Of a stretch of DNA of 14,209 nucleotides, positions 1 through 9,370 are shown one piece after another. The number at the start of each line of letters is the position of its first letter. Position 1 is the stretch's first letter. The DNA lies in NCBI GenBank assembly GCA_000310025.1, contig FN647857.1:248161-262369 (forward strand), in the 5' to 3' direction. Made by a program: the position numbers and the translations under genes. Source of the DNA: Ectocarpus siliculosus (lineage: Eukaryota; Sar; Phaeophyceae; Ectocarpales; Ectocarpaceae). Under the pieces are notes generated by a model. The model saw only the letters and a program-made list of their open reading frames with translations. It was not told the origin of the DNA and ran no database searches.

Positions 1-59
1 GCGTACAAAACCTACTACGGATGCGGGCGGCGGTCTCGACCAGAGCGTTGCGTAGACAG

Positions 60-104
60 TCGCTGTCCCTTCTGTTGGACGAACCCACTAACGCTGGACA
101 GCGA
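60..104. repeat. Short inverted repeat
   Basis: The arms TCGCTGTCC (60-68) and GGACAGCGA (96-104) are perfect complements separated by 27 bases, extendable by one pair. It is small and may be chance. Confidence 0.4.
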
Positions 105-249
105 CACAGCTTCGTGTTCTAGATTCAATCACACCGCCTCTGCGAGGAGCAGCAGCGGCAGCGGGCGTTGGAAAGGGGGGGACGCGCGAGCAGCAGCTTC
201 CTCCAACCCACCGGACGAGTGGGTTTTCGGGGCGGGGTCTGGCGAGGAT

Positions 250-759
250 GTGGAGGTCCACAAGGGGAAGCCCCCGTACGACGACCACCCCGATGTATCC
301 ACTCTGACTATGGTGAAGATCGTCTGCTTTTTCCGACATGTTGGAAACAGAGACATCAAAGGATTCCACCGCCCGTCGACGGACTTCGTCTTAGGGTTCG
401 AGTATGTTTCGGCCGGCGCTGGAAATAAACGCCGACCGGACGGGGTGACACAGCATCCTACCATGCTGCTACGCGGGAGGGGGCGTCCATCGGTCTGGCC
501 TGTGTCAGCTATCAGGCGACACGTACACCTCTACCACCTGTGTCCCGTAGCAGTCAACTCGGACGGCAAGGAAGTCGATGCGCAGGGCAAGGAGGTACGC
601 GCCTCATCGAGGCGGACATGCTCCATTACCCCATCATCGACAGGCGGTGGCCAAGTTTGGAGACACACATACAAGTTGTCTGACCCGTTGTCGACCGAGT
701 ACGACAAGTATCTTTTGAACGAGCACCATCACAGCATCTTCCAAGATACGTTCACCTGA
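250..759 (+). CDS. Uncertain open frame, possible 3' end or remnant of a gene
   Basis: This 169-codon frame starts at ATG 250 and stops at 757-759. I do not recognise the product. The C-terminal part (HTYKLSDPLSTEYDKYLL) looks more protein-like than the middle, and a short internal echo (DGKEV, QGKEV) is present. An in-frame splice-donor-like GAG|GTACGC lies near 593. An antisense frame of 111 codons (464-129) overlaps it and is equally unconvincing. It could be a terminal exon, a decayed element or chance. Confidence 0.25.
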   Translation: MEVHKGKPPYDDHPDVSTLTMVKIVCFFRHVGNRDIKGFHRPSTDFVLGFEYVSAGAGNKRRPDGVTQHPTMLLRGRGRPSVWPVSAIRRHVHLYHLCPVAVNSDGKEVDAQGKEVRASSRRTCSITPSSTGGGQVWRHTYKLSDPLSTEYDKYLLNEHHHSIFQDTFT

Positions 760-1564
760 CAGCAGCGACGTAAGGTGGGAGTTTTGTCATGACGCATCTG
801 CCCTCTCTCTGCTGTACATTTGCACCACTCCCAAAACTAGCGCCTGGTGACGAGACCTTGTACTCTATTCCGATCTGTTTCGTCTGTATGGGTATATGTA
901 TACGTCTTACTCCTTTAAAATCGACGTCTCCTTCCCCATCACAAGCTCGTCCCGACTAACAAACAAACAACACGACCATCGCGGCTAATATGTACAGCAT
1001 CCTCTGTCGACTTCGGTACTGTATAACCCCCCGCCCCCCTCTGCCACTGTGTGTCTCTCTCCCCCGCGAAGCCGTCGTGTCGAAGGGCGTACTCCTCTCG
1101 TTAACGACAGCCAGCCCCCTTCGCGCGTACTGGATGGATGTCGCCCTGGACATATGTGGTTCGGTGTCACGCGTGAGAAGAAGGGAGCTCCATCAAGGAC
1201 GCCAAGTACATCATGACATCACGACGAGATGGGGGTGGGGGGGGTGGTGATAGGTGCGCACGACGAGAGGCACATTGGTTCGGATTTGCACGAGTAGCTA
1301 AGCACCATCATCATCGTTGTTGGCGTTGCGTGCACACCTATTTCGTTATTTTTCGTCCCTATGCGAGAAAGCTCCTTGTCGTGTTATCGTAGGTGTCTGA
1401 GTGACCCAAAAATCTAAGGGGTCATAAAAAAAGCCTATTGTAGGGCTTGGAGAACGCTCAGTGCATATAGCTGGATTTGTATTGTTTGCATTACCTTCTT
1501 TGTCGAACTTAACACAGTTCGTGGAACTACAATGTTGGAAAGATCTATCCTATGGATGGATGTA
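760..1564. other. Stretch without a recognisable gene
   Basis: Short open frames on both strands at about 956-1250 encode low-complexity or basic peptides without motifs. There are pyrimidine-rich patches and C runs near 1020-1070 and a G-rich patch near 1230-1250. I see no RNA gene or repeat here. Confidence 0.5.
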
Positions 1565-1640
1565 TTATATATATATATGAAGCAACGATGATGCTGATGA
1601 TAGCACCGTGGCCGCGCGCTATACTATATATATATATATA
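1565..1640. repeat. Two TA microsatellites
   Basis: Alternating TA runs at 1565-1578 and 1625-1640 are separated by about 45 bases of ordinary sequence. Confidence 0.85.
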
Positions 1641-1817
1641 CTCTCGTTCGAGAGCACACTTACATCATACACCAGTTACTACGAGTGGGGCAGCAATTTC
1701 GCCTCTGTGTGACGTGCTGCCTCCTCGCCTCTCCCCGCATCTACGCATACTAGGTAGAGAGGGCCCCAACTTCATCGATCGGTCGTTATCGAACCCCTAA
1801 CCCTCAAAATCACCGTA

Positions 1818-2350
1818 CAGGGGTGGGACAGGGGGGGGGGAGCCCCGGGGGGAGAGGGTGCCCAAGGACTCCTTTCTCAACCCTGTCGCAACCCTTAACC
1901 TTGCCAAGGCATAAAATGATGGCAGGGCGATGTCCCCTTCACCCCGCACAGGGGGGGGGGGGGTAGCCCAAGGTCTTCATTGTCAACCCTGTGTAACCCA
2001 TACTACCTTGTAGGAGGCGCAACCCTGACAAGGCCCCATGACCCAACCCGTACAGGGGGTGGTGATGTGTAGCAGGTTCATGACTGGCAACCCTAGCACG
2101 GCGCAGCACCTTGCCAAGACCCGAGCCCCCCACCTTGCTAACACCCCGACCCTAACAGGGTATGGACGAGAACCTACCCCAGGGTGTCGTAAGGTGCAAG
2201 GTAGAATGGGATGATGGACCTCGACCCCCCACAACCTCGAAGACCTTACCAAGGTCCTTTCCGGTACCTTGTAGTCGCTATGCACCCTGTGCAACCCCTC
2301 CACAGGGTGCCTACAGGGTTGACCACCTTGCCAAGGGGTCCCCAAGGTTA
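1818..2350. repeat. Degenerate tandem array, unit about 100-150 bp, rich in CAGGG and CCTTG words
   Basis: Unit starts marked by ACAGGG occur at about 1818, 1949, 2053, 2156 and 2303. The first two units align best: each has a G run, then CCCAAGG, then TCAACCCTGT, then ACCTTG. Later units keep CAACCCT and ACCTTGCCAAG. CCTTG...CAAGG and CCCTG...CAGGG form many small inverted pairs. The open frames across it are incidental. A telomere-like CCCTAACCCT occurs once at 1795-1804 but is not repeated. Confidence 0.6.
1820..1857 (+). other. G-rich tract with quadruplex potential
   Basis: G runs of 4, 3, 10, 6 and 3 occur within about 40 bases at the head of the tandem array. A second long G run is at 1951-1964. 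Confidence 0.6.
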
Positions 2351-2585
2351 GCCGAGTGGCCACCGGTGTATTGTAGACTATCTCGAAAGGGTATGTATTA
2401 TAGTCTTCCGGTGAGACGTGAGACCATGTACATGTATAGCAGTATAGTACATTCTGAAAACCTCACCCGCAAAGTTAGGACGCTCGAAAAGCCCTCATCA
2501 CTCCAAATGACATATCTTGCGCGTCTACGTACAAATGTCACTACAGGTCAGGTACGGAAGTTTGAAGCATTGACAAGTCACCAAA

Positions 2586-2753
<168 letters not shown>

Positions 2754-2940
2754 GTATCTTGTATCTCCCGCTACCGGTCTCTCTCTCTCTGTTGCCAGTG
2801 TCCGGATGGCAACAACGCCAACGCCAGCAGTACCGCCAGGACCAGCACAAAAGCACAGCGCAACCACCACCAACACCACCACCACAGCCGTCCCTAACCA
2901 AGCGAGGAGCCAAAGAGGAAGAGACCCAAAACAACAACCC

Positions 2941-3210
2941 CTAACGCCCACCCCCTCCGAGCACGAAGAGCAGAGGCCGGTCAGGAAAGCGCCTCTTCCA
3001 CTCGTCAAGCACGGGCGCCGCGCCCTCGCCGAAGCGATTCATGGCGTACACCGCCATCGCGCCTAGCCGAGCCTCCACGTCCCTCGCGATCATTAGCTCT
3101 TCTTCTCGCTGCTGCCACCGCCGTTCATCACCATCCGGGCCATAGTCGCGGTCGTGTCCGCGGCCTCGACCGTTGTGACTGCCATCCTCGTCGGGGCCGA
3201 GGTCCCGCAC
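2941..3210 (-). other. Exon 6: C-terminus and stop codon
   Basis: An acceptor GCCACAG (ending at 3211) in phase 0 gives VRDLGPDEDG, a charged linker, then REEELMIARDVEARLG, AMAVYAMNRFGEGAAP and VLDEWKRRFPDRPLL, ending at TAG (2943-2941). The helical D-x-RLG...AL-fG...W-rrfP pattern is what I would expect at the tail of a GT2 enzyme. The exact acceptor is uncertain: CAG triplets at 3114-3109 would also keep the frame and drop the charged linker. The intron between exons 5 and 6 spans 3211-3820 (610 nt). Confidence 0.6.
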
Positions 3211-6200
3211 CTGTGGCGGCCGAGCGGCGGTGTTGCGGTCGGTTGGTCGGGGGGCGCAACGGCGTGCTTGGAATACCGCATTGTAACTCTCCCAGACACG
3301 TCCCACACCAACACGAAAAATCACCCCGCGGGAAAAGTACGGCAGTGTACATGACGTGTCAGGATTGCACTCGGAAATACCTCCCTGCCGGACGACACCA
3401 CATCAACTTTTCACGATATTTGCCTTGCCCTTGACCTTGCCCCCGCTCTCCGACCCGCTCCCGGACTTTCGTATGGCACTGACTCCAAGCACGTTATCCA
3501 CAACACTTCAAGTGAAGGGCACATCAGGTATCAGCACCACCAGTATCGACACAAGGTTACGAAACAGCACGTCCCTTGTCACCCCCCCCCCGCGCGCGCG
3601 CGCGCTCTCTCGCTTCGTTCGTTCTCGAATACCAGGCCAAGCCCTCAACCGCGCAGTCAATAGGGCCTCCATAGCCTTGAGCAAGACAATCTCCATCTCT
3701 GCCCCCCTTCTCATCTACCTGACCACGTCCCGCCCCGCCCCCCCACCACCAGGTTTCGGCTGCCGTCGCCGGTGCTATGTACCGCGGCAAGCACTCGTAC
3801 CCCGACAGCAAGCACGTCACCTGCGAAGGTACCACCACGCCATCCGTGCCTGCGGCGCCCCCCGCCCCGGTCACCGCCGCCGTGGCCGCCTCCCCGAGAT
3901 CTCCCAGCAGTCGCGCCGCCGCCGCCAGGTCGCCGGGGCTAGCCGCGCACTCGGGGCGCCTGATCGCCGCGGCCTGCGCCGTTGTCACGTCTGTGTCCGG
4001 GGGCCCCTCTCTGTCCGGCACCCCTCGCCAACGCCGTCGNNNNNNNNNNNNNNNNNNNNNNNNNNNNNNNNNNNNNNNNNNNNNNNNNNNNNNNNNNNNN
4101 NNNNNNNNNNNNNNNNNNNNNNNNNNNNNNNNNNNNNNNNNNNNNNNNNNNNNNNNNNNNNNNTTTTTCGCGACAAGTTCGCCTGGTGTTTCCGCAGCCC
4201 AAGGAAGTACTTGATATAAAAACAGAGCGAAGCGTGCCGGGAGGCGCGCAGAGGGCGCAAAACACGGACCCGGTTCCGGGAGGGGCGGGGGGCGGGGGGG
4301 GGTGATAGCTTGGATTCGTCGCGCATTACGCAGAGCCGGTGGAATAGGAAATCATAGAGGGAATTGCTGTAGACCCGCAACATCGTTGTCTGTTGAGGAA
4401 AGGACAATTCATTTCGGGACATTTTGTAGACCGGGACTGGCGACAATTTCGGAAGGGTCAAGCGGATCCACAGAACACTCTCTGCCCTGTCTCCGCCAGC
4501 GCCATGTCCCTGAAAGACCTCAAGGCACACAGATCTCGCTCCAGGGGCTTTGGTCACAACTTTGAGGACAAGAGAGATCAACCGTCACGAAGAAGCTTGG
4601 ACCCAAAATGAGCCATGTGCCTTGTAACCCCACCATAATTACAAGGGTGTGTTAGGCTCCCATGCCTTGCCGTGAAAATGTGCACCTTTCGCAACTACCC
4701 CGGGGCACGACAATGGGGCCATTTTTTTCAGCCGGTCGACAGAAATTTTCCACACGGTAACGTAACTTCGACAACCTCAGTGGTCCCCCTGCTCCCAGGC
4801 TGTCCCCGCCAGAGGGAGCCGTGTAGGCCGAAGAGTTGTCATTTCGTTGGATGCAACAGGTCTATGGGAGCCATGGTCACACGTGTGTTGCCTCAAGTTT
4901 GGTAGTCTACACAACGACGCCGCCCTTCCTCCTCAAAGCGAAAATGACCAATCGCAAGGCATAACCAAGAGGGATACGTCAGAGTCCTCCAGTTCGATGC
5001 GAGATGCTGGATAAAAACCAGCAGTCAAAAAAAATCGATTGCTTTGACGTTTGTTGACAGCACCGGTCTTTATCGCTGCGGCCACAAAAAAAAAAGGGCT
5101 TCAAGTTCCACGACTTCGAGACACTGAGGAGGACATGGAGAGACCCTCGTAAACGCACAACAGACGAAAAAAACAGCACTATTTTGCCCTGGGCCTTCAC
5201 CTGCAGCTGCCAGAGGAGCAATTCACCAAACAGCATCGAATCACAGAACACCCTGGACGCGAAATAAAAGTCACCACAAGGAGGAAAAAAAAAAACATCC
5301 GGGTGCAATTCAATTCATGCATGCAGACAGCACCCGCACCTCGCCCAGGTTCGCCACGCAGCCAGGAGCCAACGCCTCCATACGCAACCACAGGTCGTAG
5401 TCCTCCGCCGGCTCGGTGGCTGGGTCGTAGCCCCCGGCCTCGATCACGCGATCCCGCCGCAGCATCACCGAGGGGTGGGCCACGCAGCAGCCGAACAGCA
5501 ACGACCAGGCTAGAAGGGCCCGGTCGGTGGGGTGCCTCGCGATGCGCTGCACGCCCGCTGCCGGGAGGTGCCGCCGCACCGACGCGGCGTCCGTGCCCGG
5601 CTGCTGTTGACGCTTGTGCTCGCCGCCTACCCGGACGGAATCGCCGCTGAAGATGGAGACGGAGGAGCCCAACACCGACACGTGCGGGTTCTCGACCATG
5701 AAGGCAACCTATGTGAAGTCGAAGCACGGAGACAGGCAAAACACACCGCAGGAAAAATACAAGCTCATGCAGCCAAAGGACGCACTCGAGAGTAGGCGTG
5801 CCATCGATGAACACAATGGGGCCGGCATGGAGGTTGTGGGGCTTGGAGTTCTAGGGCTAGGAAGCTCTGGCGTACGTGGCGCAGGCGAACGTACCTGCTG
5901 CTCCAAGCGACCGGGCATGCACACGTCGTCCGCGTCCATCCTGGCCACCAGGTCGCTCGTCGCCTCCCTCAGCCCTTCGTTCAGGCTCTCCGCCAGCCCA
6001 ACCGTACGATCGTGCCGCAAAACCTTCACCGTGACGCCCGGGGTCCCGCCTTCACCAGGGACCACCGCTCTGGCATCGTTCGAAACACCGCTGCCGCCAC
6101 CGCCGCTGCTACCGTCGCGGTCAACACAACAGTCATTCGAACCACTTTCTGGGTGCCCCACCCCGCCCTCGTCCGCTTCCGACGACTCTTTTTCGCCTTC

Positions 6201-9200
6201 CCCGCCCCCGCATCCATCTATCACGCCCCTCTCTTTGTCGCAAGCCCTCCTCCTTGCACCCTCCGGGTGCTGTCGAGATCCGTCCAGCTCCCGCCGTCCG
6301 CATCCGGCAACGTCGGCAGGAGCACCGGCCCCGGCTGTCACCGCCGTCACGACCCGGTCGACCGCGCCGTCCTCCGACCCGTCGTCCACGATCAGGAGCT
6401 CCGAGCACCAGCCGCGAGGCATTCGGCGCGCGCAGGCGGCCACGCTCTCGACGGCTTCGAGGAGGCGGCCCCCGCCGTTCTTGACGGGAAGAAGGACGGT
6501 CACCGTGTTTTCGCGCTTGCGCTGGTGTTGGCCGGTGCAGCCGCCGCCGCCGTCGCCGCCGCCGCCGCCGCTCTTGTCGCCGTCGCTCCCACCCCCGTCG
6601 TCGCCACCGCAGTTGGCCTCGACCTCCTCCGAGTCGCCGCCGCCCTCGAACCAAAGCTCGCCCACGTGGACGGAGTTGAACACGCGCCGGCGGTAAGCTC
6701 GGCCGTCAAACCCTGCCCCCCGGCCGCTTCTTCGTTCCCTCTTCTCACATCGACCTCCGGCTTCTGCAGCGGCATCCCCGGCCTTGCCGTCGCCGTTCTC
6801 AAGGTCCTGTCTCTCTCCTCTCGCCGGTTCTACTTCTGCCATTTCTGCTCCTGGGCCAGTACTTTGGCCGTCCTCGGCCTCGACGTCAGCAGCGTCACAT
6901 CTTGTGATTCTTGACGACGACGGTAACGGGCGTCGGACGCTACTACTCCAGAGCCTGCGGTTGAGGTCCAGCACGCCGCCCTCCCGCGAAGCGTACACGG
7001 GCGTCGAGTACGTGGATTGCACTCGGTTCACGGCGAGCGAGCTGACCACCGCCCTCCCCGAGCAGCCGCACCGCGGGGCGGCGCTCACGGTGCTTGCTGC
7101 GGCAGGTGCGGCAGAAGTGGCCGCGGAAGCAGCAGCAGCGACGGCGGCGAGACGAGAACCAGACTCTGTCGTAGCGGGTGGAGGGGATGAAGTCTCGGGG
7201 TCCCCGCGGGACGGGGGTGCACCAGCGACTGCCTCTGATTTGTCGCAGCCAAGCGGGGCCAGAACAGGGCGAGAAGAAGAAGAAGGCGTTGCTGTTGGAT
7301 CCCTGACGGCGTTGTTGGTATCGCTTCTGCTCGTAGAAATTTCGCTTGCGGTCGCGACTTCGGTGGCCTCACTTCGTTGTGGAAGCCCCCGCTGCTGCTG
7401 TAGCAGCAACGTGTGCCCGTGATGCTCCAAAAGGTTTGGGTTTGCCGCAGCCCCCGCGCCGTAGGCGCTCACTATCCCGTCCAACACCGCAACGGCGTCG
7501 TCGCGCCTGAGCAGGAGAAGAAGACGAGGAGCAGCCGCGGGGACAGAAGGATGCATGTACACCAGCAAGGTAAACGTTAACGTATGTCCGTCTCGCGGCA
7601 AACACCATCCGGTACCAATGACACCGCGAGCCCGTTCGCCTCTCGGAAGAACAAGACCAGGAATTACACCGGGACGATTGATTCCACTCGCTGAGGGAGG
7701 GCTGAAACAAAAATGGCTCTCACCTATAAAGACCCCCCGTGAGATCCCAAGGGTAGTCCCACTCGCCCGTGCCTTGCGCCCGGGTAAAGGTTAGCAGCCC
7801 GAACTCCGCCGCGGCGACGACAGGCGCGTGCCGCCGCCGCCGCCGCCGACGCGACCAGGCCTCGCTGCCGCCCGCCTTCCCGATGGGCTCTCCCACGGGG
7901 CGATCTTCTTCTCTTCCGCCCAGATCACCGACACCAACCCCAACCTTACCCCTTTGACTGCTGCTGCTGCTGCTGCTGCTGCTGCCGCTGCCGCTGCCGC
8001 TGCCTTCGGCGCCGCCACTACCGTGATCGACGCCCTGTTGCGACTGGACCACGTGTCCGAGGGTGGGCGACAGAGGGGGTACGCTGCACGGTGATCCCGC
8101 GGTGTGCGACCAAGTGATGCCCGGGTGAAGGCGGAGGTGGACACAGAACACGGACCGGTCTGCCGTCGTAGAGGCCATGGGAGGGGGGGATGGCAAGTCG
8201 GGCGGCACGGTAGAGAGAAAAGGCGCGAAGAGCGACGGCCAAGTAAGTATATGCATCCCCAAGGGCAAAGGACGGGGAAACGTGTTATTATAGCTGCGGA
8301 TGATGATAGACGTGGTCGCAACTCGGCAACCTCATCGCGTACGGTAGCTCTACAATCCGGCGCTAAGTTCTCACTGGTATAGAGGTAAACAGCAGTGTCT
8401 CTCGCATCACGGCGATAAGGCCACGGTTTTGTTCGTTGCGGGAGGGCTTCGTCCGGTCGTCCACATGTCGCACAGTCGCATCTCGGAAGAAGCATGCCTT
8501 CCCACTGAATAGCGGTTCCCGCTCCGATGGACGCTGAGGTATCGTCCTCCACGCGAAACAACGCATGCATACACAAATGTACGCAGTCCAGCTCTCACCT
8601 GTTGCTAACAGTCGGACAGCGTCGGGCAACCTGAAATCGCGGTAGAAGAACATGTCATCCACAGCAAACAGCACAAATGCCTCGCCACCCTCCTCGTCGT
8701 GGCCACCCTCTCCTTCTTTCGCTCTTTCCTCCCATTTCTCTCCGACGAGCGAACGAAGCTGGGTGCAGAACTCCCCTGGTCGTTCTCGGAGAAACCGGAC
8801 GTTTGGATGCCTCCGACGTACCAGATCGTACGACTCTTCCATCGTTTCATGCGGTGGGGATGAGCCTCTTGTTCTTCCTCCTCCTTCTCCTGGAGATTCG
8901 GCCGCCGCCGCTGCTGCTGGCGCTGCCGTTGCGCGTGGCACGGGCGCCACCGTCGCCGCTGCAGCAGCACTAGCAGCAACACCAGCAGTGGCGAGATAGA
9001 GCACGGAGACACGAAGTCGGACGGGTGGAACCACCAGGTCGTCTCCCCCCTCTCCTCCCCCCTGCCTCCCGCCTTCCTGCGCAAGACACAGGTGACGCGA
9101 GGCTGACGTCAGCAGCTGATCCAGCTGAAAAGCGCGGTCCTTCGAAAAGCAGATCATGTGCACGAGTCGCCGCCCCGGCACCGCCGAGCGAGAGGCAGCA

Positions 9201-9370
9201 GCGTCGGCCGGTGTCTGGCAACTGCTGCCGCTGCCGTCCGCTGCTGTGGATGACCTCCCGCTCATGGTCGGAGAGGGGCGACGCGGGGGCGAGGATGGAG
9301 CACTGGGTGGCGGATCGGACGATGGCGGGAGGAACCCTGAGATCATGCTCAAGATAGAACTCCCTTCCAT
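2941..9370 (-). CDS. Two-module glycosyltransferase: N-terminal GT-A-like domain fused to a GT2 domain (six exons)
   Basis: Joined exons 9370-8599, 8159-7724, 7506-5895, 5708-5340, 4209-3821 and 3210-2941 give about 1,280 residues. The ATG at 9370 has G at -3 and +4 and an in-frame TGA at 9403-9401, so it is the natural start. Module 1 (residues about 69-430) shows MICFSKDRAFQLDQLL (72-87), FAVDDMFF (235-242), LRLHPG (266-271), WDYPWDL (391-397) and PNLLE (426-430). Module 2 is a family 2 glycosyltransferase: TVLLPVKNGG (739-748), IVDDGS (775-780), GLAESLNEG, MDADD (926-930), HPSVM (1018-1022), EDYDLW (1042-1047) and RKHQANLSR (1069-1077). In GT2 enzymes the Asp motifs bind the metal-nucleotide sugar and the ED motif supplies the catalytic base. 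Exon 3 carries the end of module 1 and the start of module 2 in one open frame, so the fusion is not a splicing artefact. I see no signal peptide or clear membrane segment. Donor and acceptor sugars cannot be read from the sequence. Part of exon 5 is hidden by N. Confidence 0.82.
3582..3610. repeat. Poly-C followed by alternating CG in intron 5
   Basis: About ten C residues run into an alternating CG stretch of about 15 bases and then CTCTCT. Alternating CG is prone to the Z-form. No other function is evident. Confidence 0.7.
3821..4209 (-). other. Exon 5: GT2 C-terminal segment, partly hidden by the assembly gap
   Basis: The acceptor TATATCAAG (ending at 4210) follows a CT-rich stretch. The exon begins YFLGLRKHQANLSRK, the RKH-N-S block typical after the catalytic base of GT2 enzymes. 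After the N run a Glu/Ala-rich frame continues (IRRPECAASPGDLAAAARLL) and ends PSQ at donor CAG|GTGACG (first intron base 3820). The exon is phase 0 at both ends, but its printed length of 389 is not a multiple of three. The gap is therefore probably an estimated length. Confidence 0.65.
4040..4163. other. Assembly gap (124 N)
   Basis: The run of undetermined bases falls inside exon 5 of the glycosyltransferase gene, just after RKHQANLSRK. Frame is not preserved across the printed length, so it is probably not the true length. Confidence 0.99.
4210..5339 (-). other. Intron 4 (1,130 nt) with no second gene
   Basis: This stretch is less GC-rich than the exons and has several A or T homopolymers. 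Two overlapping open frames at about 4302-4611 on the plus strand encode basic, non-recognisable peptides and look accidental. A small inverted repeat (CCTTGTAA...TTACAAGG, 8-bp arms) lies near 4620-4650. On the gene strand the 3' end is strongly C-rich just before the acceptor. Confidence 0.6.
4278..4302 (+). other. G-rich tract with quadruplex potential inside intron 4
   Basis: Four G runs (3, 4, 6 and 9 long) are separated by single bases, which satisfies the usual G-quadruplex pattern. On the gene strand this is a C-rich tract about 70-90 nt upstream of the exon 5 acceptor. It lies close to the sequencing gap. Confidence 0.55.
5340..5708 (-). other. Exon 4: acceptor half of the GT2 catalytic domain
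   Basis: The acceptor CACATAG|GTT (ending at 5709) is phase 0 and joins RLEQQ to VAFMVENPHVSVLG, as expected in GT2 enzymes (RLE-Q, then a NP-v-vvG strand). Residues 941-1063 include SLLFGCCVAHPSVM, RDRVIEAGGYDP and the catalytic-base block AEDYDLWLRM. I end the exon at LGE with donor GAG|GTGCGG. Reading through gives VRVLSACMN and a stop at 5310, which does not match the family. Splicing to exon 5 restores the expected arginine-lysine-histidine block. Confidence 0.85.
5895..7506 (-). other. Exon 3: end of module 1, linker, first half of the GT2 module
   Basis: The acceptor CTGCTCAG (ending at 7507) follows a strong pyrimidine tract. The split codon AG|G restores Arg403, giving GGLYR-RDDAVAVL. 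PNLLE ends module 1, then a long Ala/Gly/Ser/Pro linker (about 431-735) leads to the GT2 start. The nucleotide-binding IVDDGS block is at 775-780. About 120 residues of Gly/Asp/Glu-rich insert follow before VKVLRHDRTVGLAESLNEGL and MDADD. The donor CAG|GTACGT begins the next intron at 5894 in phase 0. Confidence 0.85.
7724..8159 (-). other. Exon 2: second part of module 1
   Basis: The acceptor GGCAG at 8164-8160 leaves phase 1. The split codon 258 becomes GAC (Asp), and the frame runs straight into VFCVHLRLHPG. A Gly-Ser then poly-Ser run (about residues 310-325) and an Arg run (361-367) interrupt the domain. The block LLTFTRA...WDYPWDLTGGLYR closes the exon. The donor TATAG|GTGAGA begins the next intron at 7723 and leaves phase 2. 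The intron between exons 1 and 2 (8160-8598, 439 nt) holds nothing else I can recognise. Confidence 0.77.
7958..8005 (-). repeat. In-frame AGC/GGC trinucleotide tract coding Gly-Ser and poly-Ser
   Basis: Read on the gene strand, GGC-AGC repeats pass into a run of AGC codons, giving a Gly-Ser stretch and then nine serines. Because the unit is three bases, length changes keep the frame. It lies inside module 1, between LRLHPG and WDYPWDL. Confidence 0.85.
8599..9370 (-). other. Exon 1: start codon and first half of module 1
   Basis: Encodes residues 1-257 plus the first base of codon 258. It opens with a Pro/Ser-rich, probably disordered leader (about 1-65), then a beta-strand/helix block MICFSKDRAFQLDQLL resembling the first nucleotide-sugar strand of GT-A enzymes. 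It ends with FAVDDMFFYRDF, whose adjacent Asp pair could be the DxD-like metal site. Between them lies an Ala/Pro/Gly-rich insert (about 130-175). The donor is ACAG|GTGAGA, with the first intron base at 8598. Confidence 0.8.

Noticed and set aside
1795-1804. Telomere repeat (CCCTAACCCT)
   Set aside because: It occurs once and is not in an array; neighbouring words are not telomeric.
2340-2360. TAGCCGAGTGGCC as the start of a tRNA
   Set aside because: It matches an A-box, but no T-arm, anticodon arm or acceptor pairing follows within tRNA distance.
4302-4611. Plus-strand frames inside intron 4 as a nested gene
   Set aside because: Two short overlapping frames with no domain, low-complexity basic tails and no supporting context.
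5310-5339. Exon 4 read-through to a stop at 5310 as the true end of the protein
   Set aside because: The tail VRVLSACMN does not fit GT2 enzymes, while splicing to 4209 restores the RKH-N-S block in frame.
5614-7422. Long plus-strand frames opposite exons 3 and 4 (up to 360 codons)
   Set aside because: They are Ser/Pro/Ala-rich antisense shadows of GC-rich codons with no motifs; the minus strand carries the GT2 blocks.
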